From NCBI GenBank assembly GCA_023134955.1, contig JAGLUC010000252.1, positions 1-6,668 on the forward strand: a stretch of DNA of 6,668 bases. The letters run 5' to 3'. Below are positions 1 to 5,696 of this stretch, piece by piece (position 1 is the first letter of the stretch; each line of letters starts with the position of its first letter). A model generated the notes under the pieces. It had not been told where the DNA came from and made no database searches. It saw only the letters and a list, made by a program, of their open reading frames with translations. This DNA comes from Methylococcales bacterium (GTDB lineage: Bacteria > Pseudomonadota > Gammaproteobacteria > Methylococcales > Methylomonadaceae). The translations under genes and the position numbers were made by a program.

Positions 1-1174
1 AAACCAAATCAAGTTGCTCACAAAACCCTTGATAACGTTTGGCTTGTTGTTGTTTTTGTCCTTTTGTCTGTTCTAAACGATTTACTTCCAGACTAATTTC
101 ATCTAATCTCCGTCCGCCATTATCTTCAATACTCTGTTTAAGCTGGTGTTGCCTGTCTTGCATTTCATTGAGTTCTGTATTTTGGCGATCTAATCGACTC
201 AACTGTTTCTGTTGCTCTATCTCTCGCTTATTGATACGTAATTCAAGCAACTCTGTTTTATGCTGCGCAAAAAAAGCATCCAAAGCTTCCCGGCAACGGG
301 TTTTATCGCTGTGTTGTTGTTCATTTTGTTGATAAGTCGCATAATCACTTAACATCGGTTTTAAAAGTAACAACTGATCTTTGGCTTTTAATACCGCTTC
401 ATGCGCTCGATTAAGGTTTTCAAATTCTCGACAAATAGAACTAATTCGTTCCTGTACAGGTGGTGCTTCCAGCATGTGGGTACGGACAAATTCAGTCAGA
501 TTACCCACCGATTTCATTGAAACAGTTTGATAAAGTAACTCTAAGGCTTGATCACTTTGTATGCCTAATCGGCGACGAAATTCTGCGGAATAATCTTTAA
601 AAGATTCAAATAATTGTAGATGGGGCTGTCGTTTTAAACGTTTTTTTAAATCTAAAATATCATTGCCAAACTGGGAGAAATGTTCTGCAATATTAAGCGA
701 CTCAGTGCTTAAACAATAAAATCGTGCGGGCTGGTTTTGGTCTTCTTTACACCAGAAAACCTGGGCAATCGTGACATACTTATCATACCCTGCATTGTAA
801 AAACACCCCAGCAATACGCTGTAGTTATTAATATCACGTAATGCTACCTGTTTGGCAGATAAATCTTCCGCGTCTTTTTCACTTTTATAATGCCCGCGTA
901 CATAAGAGTTTAAATTACGTTCTTTACTTTCAGCACCAGCCGCTTTGTTATAAGTAATTTTTTGACTGGGCACTAATAAGGTGGTTAATGCATCGACTAT
1001 GGTGGATTTTCCTGAGCCAATATCTCCCGTTAATAAGGCATTTTCACCATCGGGTGTTATTTTCCAGATATGTTTATCAAAAGTTCCCCAGTTTAATAAC
1101 TCAAAACGATGCAAGCGAAACCCAGCAAGTTTGTCATCTGCGACAAAATCCAGTTCAATCTGTTGATTTTGCAT
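1..1174 (-). CDS. jetC: JetC, SMC/MukB-like ATPase of type I Wadjet (5' part only; runs off left edge)
   Basis: The 391 visible codons encode the N-terminal half-head and the start of a coiled coil of an SbcC/MukB-like ATPase. Residues 20-35 (RLHRFELLNWGTFDKH) match the opening strand of SMC-like heads. Walker A is GDIGSGKST at residues 50-58. From about residue 260 the protein is rich in Q, E, K, L and R, as expected for a coiled-coil arm. In the family, JetC forms the loop-extruding motor with JetA (kleisin) and JetB (KITE), and JetD cuts the extruded circular DNA. The ATG at 1174 is the only likely start: an in-frame TAA lies five codons upstream. It overlaps jetB by 20 bp, which suggests translational coupling. 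No strong Shine-Dalgarno is visible. The C-terminal half, with signature and Walker B motifs, lies outside, so integrity cannot be judged. The family call rests on both the sequence and the neighbouring DUF4194 and DUF3375 genes. Confidence 0.93.
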   Translation of the reverse strand, partial: MQNQQIELDFVADDKLAGFRLHRFELLNWGTFDKHIWKITPDGENALLTGDIGSGKSTIVDALTTLLVPSQKITYNKAAGAESKERNLNSYVRGHYKSEKDAEDLSAKQVALRDINNYSVLLGCFYNAGYDKYVTIAQVFWCKEDQNQPARFYCLSTESLNIAEHFSQFGNDILDLKKRLKRQPHLQLFESFKDYSAEFRRRLGIQSDQALELLYQTVSMKSVGNLTEFVRTHMLEAPPVQERISSICREFENLNRAHEAVLKAKDQLLLLKPMLSDYATYQQNEQQHSDKTRCREALDAFFAQHKTELLELRINKREIEQQKQLSRLDRQNTELNEMQDRQHQLKQSIEDNGGRRLDEISLEVNRLEQTKGQKQQQAKRYQGFCEQLDLV

Positions 1175-1745
1175 ATTGTTGATAAATTCTTAGTTTTTCG
1201 CTAAAGTCCGCCGTCCAGTCGGCATCAACCAAAGCAATAATAATGCGCTGAATTTCCAGGTTTTCAACATCATTTTTCAGTTTACGTAAAAAGCCCAACT
1301 CCACTACTTTATTAATAGTGGCATTAATTGAAGCTGCAATTTGTGCCTCATTACTTTTCTCAGGCATAAATACCAGCATGGTATTAACCAGTTCCTCACG
1401 AGAGACAATCACCCTTGTTTCTGCTCCTGAACTATCTGCCTCTGCCATTTTTTTACGCAACAATACACAAAGCAAACTAATCGGGTAACTTAATGGTCGA
1501 CGGGCAATTAATCGGGGTAAAGGCTCTTTTTCATCTTCACCAGGGCTGGTTTGAGTCAACCAGGCATAGCCCTCAACATCATCAATCTCCAGATTTAAAC
1601 CAACCACTTTTACATAATCCAAAACTTGAGATTGTAGCTCTAATAAATCATTCCACAGCTGGGGCTGCTGATTTCTAAACAGGATACCCTTTAACAAGTG
1701 AATGATGACTGGGGAGATGCTGGGTTGATGGTGTTCTTCGGTCAT
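1155..1745 (-). CDS. jetB: JetB, DUF4194 KITE-like subunit of type I Wadjet
   Basis: This 196-residue protein resembles the DUF4194 family, the MukE/KITE-like subunit that bridges the kleisin JetA and the ATPase JetC. Recognisable parts are the VVGLNLEIDDVEGYAWL stretch (residues about 47-63), the RLIARRPLSYPISLLCVLLR block (about 78-97) with its arginine pair, and a C-terminal winged-helix-like part ending in IQRIIIALVDADW. Length is normal and the frame is intact. The start at 1745 lies 21 bp after the stop of the PIN toxin gene, not next to jetA as expected for this operon. The bases before the ATG (ATTACACCTC) contain no Shine-Dalgarno; an AGG lies about 14 nt away, which is too far to be convincing. 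Translation may therefore be weak or coupled to the toxin gene. The 3' end overlaps jetC by 20 bp. Confidence 0.92.
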   Translation of the reverse strand: MTEEHHQPSISPVIIHLLKGILFRNQQPQLWNDLLELQSQVLDYVKVVGLNLEIDDVEGYAWLTQTSPGEDEKEPLPRLIARRPLSYPISLLCVLLRKKMAEADSSGAETRVIVSREELVNTMLVFMPEKSNEAQIAASINATINKVVELGFLRKLKNDVENLEIQRIIIALVDADWTADFSEKLRIYQQYAKSTD

Positions 1746-1766
1746 GAGGTGTAATAAAACCTGATT

Positions 1767-2186
1767 CTACAATTGATAATCAGTTAACAAGTAAATATTG
1801 CCCAATTCTTTAGCTTTATGATAATACTTTTTGTCTGCTGTAATTAAAGAAGCTTGTTGATTAAGTGCTACTGCATGATACAGTGTATCAAATAAGTGAT
1901 GATTAGATTTGCTAGCTATCCTGCTTGCAAGTTGATACGTTTCCAGGTTGTCACACACTGGAAACTCAAGAATATTGAGTAACTCAATATTTTGCATACA
2001 ATTTATAACTTGAATACGTGATAAAACAGCAATCACTTCCGCTTGCCAGTGAATGGGCTGTATAGGATTAAGACTGGATTGTTGAATCGCTTTAAAAACA
2101 GCAATGGCTTTGTCTGCATCTTCTTCTGTCCCATCATCAGGAACAAACCACTTGATAGTAACACTTGCATCAATAACAACATTCAT
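1767..2186 (-). CDS. PIN-domain ribonuclease toxin, VapC-like
   Basis: This 139-residue PIN-domain protein has the expected acidic set for a metal-dependent ribonuclease: D6 in VVIDASV, E50 in HWQAEVIAVLSR, D100 in LFDTLYHAVAL and D118 in LITADKKYYHKA. The family length and the order of motifs are normal, so it looks catalytically complete. PIN toxins typically cleave tRNA, rRNA or mRNA and are held inactive by a cognate antitoxin. The likely partner is the ribbon-helix-helix protein encoded upstream, but a 161-bp palindromic element separates the two, whereas such pairs usually overlap or nearly touch. Only 4 bp lie between this element-flanked junction and the ATG, so the ribosome-binding region lies largely inside the element; AAG about 4 nt before the ATG is a poor Shine-Dalgarno. 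The stop is 21 bp before jetB, so the toxin probably shares a transcript with jetBC. Confidence 0.9.
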   Translation of the reverse strand: MNVVIDASVTIKWFVPDDGTEEDADKAIAVFKAIQQSSLNPIQPIHWQAEVIAVLSRIQVINCMQNIELLNILEFPVCDNLETYQLASRIASKSNHHLFDTLYHAVALNQQASLITADKKYYHKAKELGNIYLLTDYQL

Positions 2187-2193
2187 TATCTTA

Positions 2194-2354
2194 GGGAACC
2201 TCTGATTAAGTCATGAACTCATATCTTGCATTTGAAATATCCAACTTCTACATTGTAAATCTTGATAATAGCCTGCTATTATCTGCGATTCACGCCTTGA
2301 ATTTGAACATTTCAAATGCAACCTATTTCGCCCCTGACTTAATCAGAGGCTCCC
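2194..2354. mobile_element. 161-bp MITE-like nested palindrome flanked by TA
   Basis: The ends are near-perfect inverted repeats. Counting the flanking bases, 2190-2213 pairs with 2335-2358 with one mismatch in 24. Inside, 2226-2238 (TTGCATTTGAAAT) pairs perfectly with 2309-2321. At the exact centre, GATAATAGC (2264-2272) pairs with GCTATTATC (2275-2283) around a 2-nt loop. All three tiers share one axis near 2274. A TA dinucleotide directly abuts each end, consistent with a TA target duplication (as in IS630/Tc1-type elements), although the flanks are also symmetric (CTTA and TAAG), so another transposase family such as IS5 is possible. It carries no gene. It lies between antitoxin and toxin genes, supplies the last ten antitoxin codons and stop, and nearly abuts the toxin start. 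Its RNA could form a long hairpin between the two reading frames. Confidence 0.78.
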
Positions 2355-2580
2355 TAAGTTCTTCACGCGCATTATTAATATCATCAGCTGAAATTGTCAC
2401 TTGTTTTTCTCGCAAGGCAAGAATGGCATCAATTGCATCATGCCTTCTTTTTTTCATCCTGTTTTCTTCAATAGCTCGCTGCATTAATCGAGTTAAAATC
2501 GCACTTTTATTTTCTTGTGCAAATTCATTATTGAAAGCTTGTTTAACCTCATCGGGAACGCTAAAATTTACTGTAGCCAT
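2323..2580 (-). CDS. Ribbon-helix-helix antitoxin, partner of the PIN toxin
   Basis: From the ATG at 2580 this is an 85-residue protein that starts MATVNFSVPDEV. An N-terminal beta ribbon (TVNFSVP, residues 3-9) and two helices (about 10-22 and 25-40, the latter NKSAILTRLMQRAIEE) match the ribbon-helix-helix fold used by many antitoxins to dimerise and bind operators. The rest, with a basic MKKRRHDAIDAI segment and an acidic ISADDINNAREEL helix, would be the toxin-binding tail. An ATG three codons upstream (2589) is possible, but the internal start fits the family better. The last ten residues (REPLIKSGAK) and the stop are encoded by the palindromic element, so the native C-terminus has been replaced. 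A perfect palindrome just upstream is a likely autoregulatory operator. A strong Shine-Dalgarno is not evident. Confidence 0.83.
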   Translation of the reverse strand: MATVNFSVPDEVKQAFNNEFAQENKSAILTRLMQRAIEENRMKKRRHDAIDAILALREKQVTISADDINNAREELREPLIKSGAK

Positions 2581-2590
2581 AAATATCATT

Positions 2591-2615
2591 CTATTGTTGA
2601 ATATTTCAACAATAG
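2591..2615 (-). promoter_or_regulatory. Palindromic operator upstream of the antitoxin gene
   Basis: An 11-bp perfect inverted repeat, CTATTGTTGAA and TTCAACAATAG, is separated by 3 nt and ends about 10 bp before the antitoxin ATG. Ribbon-helix-helix antitoxins commonly bind palindromes of this kind over their own promoter. The placement just downstream of a candidate -10 box fits repression by the antitoxin or the antitoxin-toxin complex. The role is inferred from position and symmetry. Confidence 0.7.
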
Positions 2616-2642
2616 ATTATCATCTCATACTCACAAAAACAA
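2616..2642 (-). promoter_or_regulatory. Candidate promoter for the antitoxin-toxin (and possibly jetBC) transcript
   Basis: On the minus strand a TTGTTT box (2637-2642) is followed after 15 bp by GATAAT (2616-2621). The -10 box is good, while the -35 box is weak and the spacing is short. It lies directly upstream of the palindromic operator. No other promoter-like sequence is obvious between here and jetB, so this may also be the nearest promoter for jetB and jetC. Confidence 0.35.
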
Positions 2643-2668
2643 ATATTAAAAACTCTAACAATTCTAAT

Positions 2669-3649
2669 TTACTTACTAGAGTCATCCAAATAATCATCTA
2701 TCAATAATTTATTATTTTCTACAGAATAATCTTTCGTATATTCAATAACTTTTGTTTTTGAATGCATTTCAGAAAATACTAAACCTTTGGCAATAGTTTC
2801 CATAAATATTTCTTTATTAATAGCTGCAGGTTCATACGTAGGGTCTAATTCTATTGCTTTATCAAATGCCTCTATTGCATTCTCATTCTCGTTTAAATAA
2901 CCGTAACAAAGAGCCATATTACCAAACGCTTGTGGCGTTGTTGAATTGATTGCAATAGCTTTTTGATAACCTGAAATCGCTTTTCTCCACTGCCCACTCT
3001 GCATTAAATCAAAAGCGATATCAAATTGCTTTAAGCTTTCTATGTATTCATTCAACCCAAGCCCCGTTTCTTTACGAGTTAATATCTCAAAATCACCTAA
3101 AAATTTACTTGCCTGAAAAACAACTTCATCATCATCTTCACCACCTATTTCAATAACTTTTTTAAATGACGTAATCATTTCTACAATATCCATTTTATTC
3201 TGTGCGGTAAGTGCTCTATTAAACCAACACTCAACAGAGTAAGGAAATAACTCTATAGACCTATCAAAACATTTCATTGCTTCGTCATACTGATTTTTAA
3301 TACCATAAATAGTCCCCATAGCATAATGAGTACTATATAAATCTGCATTCTCTTTCAGCAATAAACGTATACTTTTCTCCCCCTGCTCAATTTTACCCGC
3401 TTCAACCATCATTAAAGCACGATCAATTTCATCATCAATTTCTGGTGCTATACGTACAGTAAAATGTTCAGATGACTTCCTGGCTTTTTCAATGGAAAAT
3501 TTTTGAGTATCTTTATAATACGAGCAACCTTCACAATCCATATTACGCATTTCTGCACAACAGCGTGAACATATAAGCGCTTTATCCTTTATTAGGCAAC
3601 CTCGCTTACCCTTTGTTTTCAAGCAAATAATACATTTTTGTTGTTTCAT
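2669..3649 (-). CDS. TPR protein with N-terminal cysteine-rich zinc-binding domain
   Basis: The 326-residue protein begins with a compact cysteine cluster: C6, C9, C18, C27, C30, C31, C39 and C42, including CIIC, GKRGC, CSRCC and CEGC. This spacing suggests one or two zinc-binding knuckles. Tetratricopeptide repeats follow: a degenerate unit near 72-104, then about 105-137, 138-170, 208-236 and 239-271, the last with the consensus-like NAIEAFDKAIELDP. The C-terminal 45 residues are charged and unassigned. TPR arrays bind proteins, so a scaffold or adaptor role is plausible, but no enzyme motif is visible and I do not assign a function. There is no signal peptide or membrane segment, so it is probably cytoplasmic. 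It sits inside the jetA-jetB interval beside toxin-antitoxin genes. The bases before the ATG contain no clear Shine-Dalgarno. It could be an orphan cargo gene or a neutral passenger. Confidence 0.8.
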   Translation of the reverse strand: MKQQKCIICLKTKGKRGCLIKDKALICSRCCAEMRNMDCEGCSYYKDTQKFSIEKARKSSEHFTVRIAPEIDDEIDRALMMVEAGKIEQGEKSIRLLLKENADLYSTHYAMGTIYGIKNQYDEAMKCFDRSIELFPYSVECWFNRALTAQNKMDIVEMITSFKKVIEIGGEDDDEVVFQASKFLGDFEILTRKETGLGLNEYIESLKQFDIAFDLMQSGQWRKAISGYQKAIAINSTTPQAFGNMALCYGYLNENENAIEAFDKAIELDPTYEPAAINKEIFMETIAKGLVFSEMHSKTKVIEYTKDYSVENNKLLIDDYLDDSSK

Positions 3650-3741
3650 ATGTTTACGGTAACATTTAAGTTTTCTTGATATTTTAAATCATTGTTACTA
3701 GCAATAATAGATACAAGATACTCTATCATTAGCACGCTCTG

Positions 3742-3933
3742 CTAATAGGCGAGAAACAGACCAACTTTACCCTGTCCTCTAAAAGCTCCAATAGGATCAT
3801 CCCTTACAGGCACAACATGAATTCCATCCTGATCAACTATCCATTCCAAACAGTCACTAGGGGATAAATGAAATTGTTTTCTAATAGCTGCTGGAATAAC
3901 AGTTTGTCCTTTTATTGTTATTGTGCTTCGCAT
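3742..3933 (-). pseudogene. AbrB/MazE-like antitoxin with frameshifted 3' end
   Basis: The first 55 or so residues form a typical SpoVT/AbrB swapped-hairpin DNA-binding domain: MRSTITIKGQTVIPAAIR, then HLSPSDCLEWIVD, VVPVRDDPI and AFRGQGK. A good Shine-Dalgarno, AGAGGT (3938-3943), precedes the ATG at 3933. After GQGK the frame ends quickly in VGLFLAY. One frame over, the same DNA reads SRLLAERANDR before a stop near 3698, which resembles the usual toxin-binding tail of this antitoxin family. A single missing base near 3760-3768 would join the two. The frame as given therefore keeps the DNA-binding part and loses the tail. No PIN or MazF toxin follows; the next gene is the TPR protein. It could still make a short DNA-binding protein. 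The frameshift is inferred from family recall, not from an alignment. Confidence 0.7.
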
Positions 3934-3960
3934 AAATACCTCTAAATAAAAACAAATTAC

Positions 3961-4065
3961 TTAATTTAAAAAATAATTCAAGATATTAATCGTTCCAAAA
4001 GTTCTAGCAGTCCGTATTAAATCAATATCTTTGTGTATGAGGTAGGCAGGAAGAAATACTATCAT
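3961..4065 (-). pseudogene. Possible remnant of a PIN-toxin C-terminus
   Basis: A 34-codon frame reads HKDIDLIRTARTFGTINIL near its end. This resembles the tail of the intact PIN toxin in this window (ADKKYYHKAKELGNIYLL), sharing the pattern D, A, basic residue, G, I and L in register. An in-frame stop lies two codons upstream of its ATG and the hairpin repeat lies just beyond, as if a toxin gene had been cut. Similarity is weak and short. It may be chance coding in intergenic DNA. Confidence 0.25.
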
Positions 4066-4158
4066 AATTTATCCAATTGGGGCGCAGTGCTTTAGCCGGC
4101 ATAGATCTTGATAGTGCAGGCTAAAGCACTGCGCCCCAATAGCAATAGTTCCAAAAGT
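3992..4158. repeat. Pair of 11-bp direct repeats (GTTCCAAAAGT) around the hairpin repeat
   Basis: GTTCCAAAAGT occurs at 3992-4002 and again at 4148-4158, on either side of the hairpin repeat. On the minus strand both copies encode TFGT in the frame of the possible toxin remnant: RTFGTINI at one and NTFGTIAI at the other. They may be a duplicated scrap of one gene or a target-site trace. At 11 bp in AT-rich DNA, chance is not excluded. Confidence 0.4.
4076..4140. repeat. Hairpin repeat with perfect 22-bp arms and 21-nt loop
   Basis: The arm at 4076-4097, containing GGGGCGCAGTGCTTTAGCC, is the exact reverse complement of 4119-4140; the loop is 4098-4118. The GC-rich stem stands out against the AT-rich surroundings and the perfect match implies recent origin or selection. 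It lies 115 bp after the jetA stop. There is no T-run on either side, so it is not a classical intrinsic terminator, although the RNA hairpin could hinder polymerase or protect an RNA 3' end. It looks like a dispersed MITE- or REP-type repeat. Confidence 0.8.
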
Positions 4159-4255
4159 ATTGATAATATAATCTTTGCTCTAAAAATGATTTAATCAGGA
4201 ATTTAACATGTCAGAACTTATGGATCTATTGATATATTCAATGTCACCAGCTTTA

Positions 4256-5694
4256 TCAATGCCGAGTAAAAATAACACCAGGCATCTTAACTGATTTCTT
4301 TAGCCCATCCTCATTAACCCAGGCAATCTCCACTTCCTTATTACTATCAATCAAGGCATGGCTGTTATCCTGGCAGGCAATATTCATATAGGCAATTAAT
4401 TCACTTAGCCCTTTTTCCAGTGGGTGTTGCTCGCACAAATCTAATAAGGTAATTTGCTGTTTGTTTTGTAAGGCTTTGCTGATTCTTGCTTGTAGCATTT
4501 CTGTATCGACATAATGCTGGGTATACAGTAAATCACTGTTAAATTCTGCTGTGCCTGCGGTTAATTTTGTTTCAGGAATAATCGGTCTGCTGGGTGGTCT
4601 GAATAGTGTGCGAGAGACGGGTAGTTCAACCGAGGCTTTAATGTCATCTAATAGGGTGAAGTCTTTGTCCTTTGGTGGGTTTTGTTTAATAGCGATGGCT
4701 GATTTTTCCACTTCGTGAATAATCGACATAATGCGTTTATTTTCTAACCAGACTTGGTCATCTAAATAACGCCTTAATTGTTCGACCAGGCTTGAGCTGG
4801 TGCGCTGGACTTTTTCCCCTGCTTCTAACAGGTGATATTTCATTTTGGGTAATAGTTCATCAGGTTCACAACTCATTACTTCTTCTAAAGCCAGCACTTT
4901 TTGAATCAAATCGTTAAATTCATCTTGTTTGGCTGGAGACATTAACAAACCCCAAAATGCCTGAAAGCTTTTGCCTTGATCTGAGTCTCCAATATCATCG
5001 TGTTCACCAAAAATATCATCCAGTAATGCGCCTTTTTGTTTGTTACTGGTAGCAATTTTTTCTCGGGTATTTCTATCTAATTGGCGAAAATTATCTTCTA
5101 CTTGTCTAAAGTCCATTAGCAAACTGCGAGCGGTTTCTTCTAGTTGATAAAACCGTTCTTTTACTTGCCGTGGGTCGTAGCTGATGATTTCACCTTGTTG
5201 CAAGCGTGCTATTTCAGCATCAATCTCTATTTTCTGCTTTTCTAATTCACTGATACGTTGCTGAGGATCTGTTTGAGTGGTTTTTAATATTGATTCTAAT
5301 AGTTCAAAGACTGTCAGTAAGCGTGATTCTGTGCCTATAAATTGTTTTTGTTCTAAGCTGCGTAGCCATTCAATAGATTTTTCACTGGATGGGGTTAAAT
5401 CAAATTCTGCTTCATCACTGTTTTCTGCATAATATTTACGCAAAAAGGCATTATCTCCATTTGCCCAGTCGGTTAAATAGGCTTTTGCCGTTTTGGGATA
5501 TTTTTTTTATGGATTTGGCGTTGATGAAATAAGCTGTCTTCTAGTTTTTCTGTAATTTCACTTTGCTTTAATGATCGGCGATTAGGTTGAATAAATGCGC
5601 GATAAAAAAAGCTGATAATAAGCGGGGCATTATCTACACAAAGTAAACGCCAAGTGGGATGCTGGCGTAATTTAAGTAAATAGTCGTGATCCAT
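4256..5694 (-). CDS. jetA: JetA, DUF3375 kleisin-like subunit of type I Wadjet, one frame break
   Basis: Two adjacent frames together encode a DUF3375 protein. The first, from the ATG at 5694, gives residues 1-62 (MDHDYLLKLRQHPTWRLL, FFYRAFI, SEITEKLEDSLF) and then leaves the family at a run of eight A. The second gives YPKTAKAYLTDWANGDNAFL, then LRKYY, FDLTPSSEKSIEWL and GTESRLLTVFELL, and continues to the usual end, PGVIFTRH. Adding one A restores 479 residues, the normal family length. A coiled-coil-like stretch lies near residues 144-169 (RISELEKQKIEIDAEIARL). JetA is the kleisin (MukF/MksF-like) subunit that closes the SMC ring with JetB and JetC. The start lies 2 bp after the cysZ stop with no own promoter or clear Shine-Dalgarno, suggesting translational coupling. 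If the break is real and not recoded, only a 73-residue N-terminal fragment is made, and the second part could start only from a weak internal codon such as TTG at 5443. Confidence 0.9.
5501..5508 (-). other. A8 homopolymer at the jetA frame break (possible slippage site)
   Basis: On the coding strand the codons are CAT AAA AAA AAT ATC. One extra A, or a -1 slip, gives CAT AAA AAA AAA TAT CCC, which continues the DUF3375 sequence. Runs of A allow polymerase or ribosome slippage, and are also the commonest site of sequencing and replication indels. No strong downstream stimulatory hairpin is obvious. Confidence 0.7.
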
Positions 5695-5696
5695 TA

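Larger units (their letters stand above)
3934..4255. other. Non-coding gap between jetA and the AbrB-like gene
   Basis: This 322-bp stretch holds no convincing intact gene. It contains the hairpin repeat, the 11-bp direct repeats, the possible toxin remnant and, at its AbrB-proximal end, the Shine-Dalgarno of the AbrB-like gene. I see no trace of a jetB start next to the jetA stop. It looks like an insertion boundary that has accumulated repeats and gene debris. Confidence 0.6.

Noticed and set aside
39..332. Plus-strand open frame of 97 codons rich in C, S and L
   Set aside because: It is the antisense of the jetC coiled-coil region and has an unnatural composition; jetC is well supported.
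981..1182. Two short plus-strand frames
   Set aside because: Both are antisense to the jetC Walker A region and start of jetC, with no family resemblance.
1493..1678. Plus-strand open frame of 61 codons
   Set aside because: Antisense to jetB, which is a clear DUF4194 gene.
2213..2707. Plus-strand open frame of 164 codons
   Set aside because: It starts within the palindromic element and runs antisense through the antitoxin, operator and TPR 3' end; composition is low-complexity hydrophobic and no family is recognised.
4076..4140. Hairpin as an intrinsic terminator
   Set aside because: Neither side has a T-run after the stem, so a repeat element is the better call.
4208..4294. Plus-strand 28-codon frame (MSELMDLLIYSM...) with an AGGA upstream
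   Set aside because: Very short, overlaps the jetA 3' end on the opposite strand and has no recognised similarity. The Shine-Dalgarno-like bases alone are not enough.
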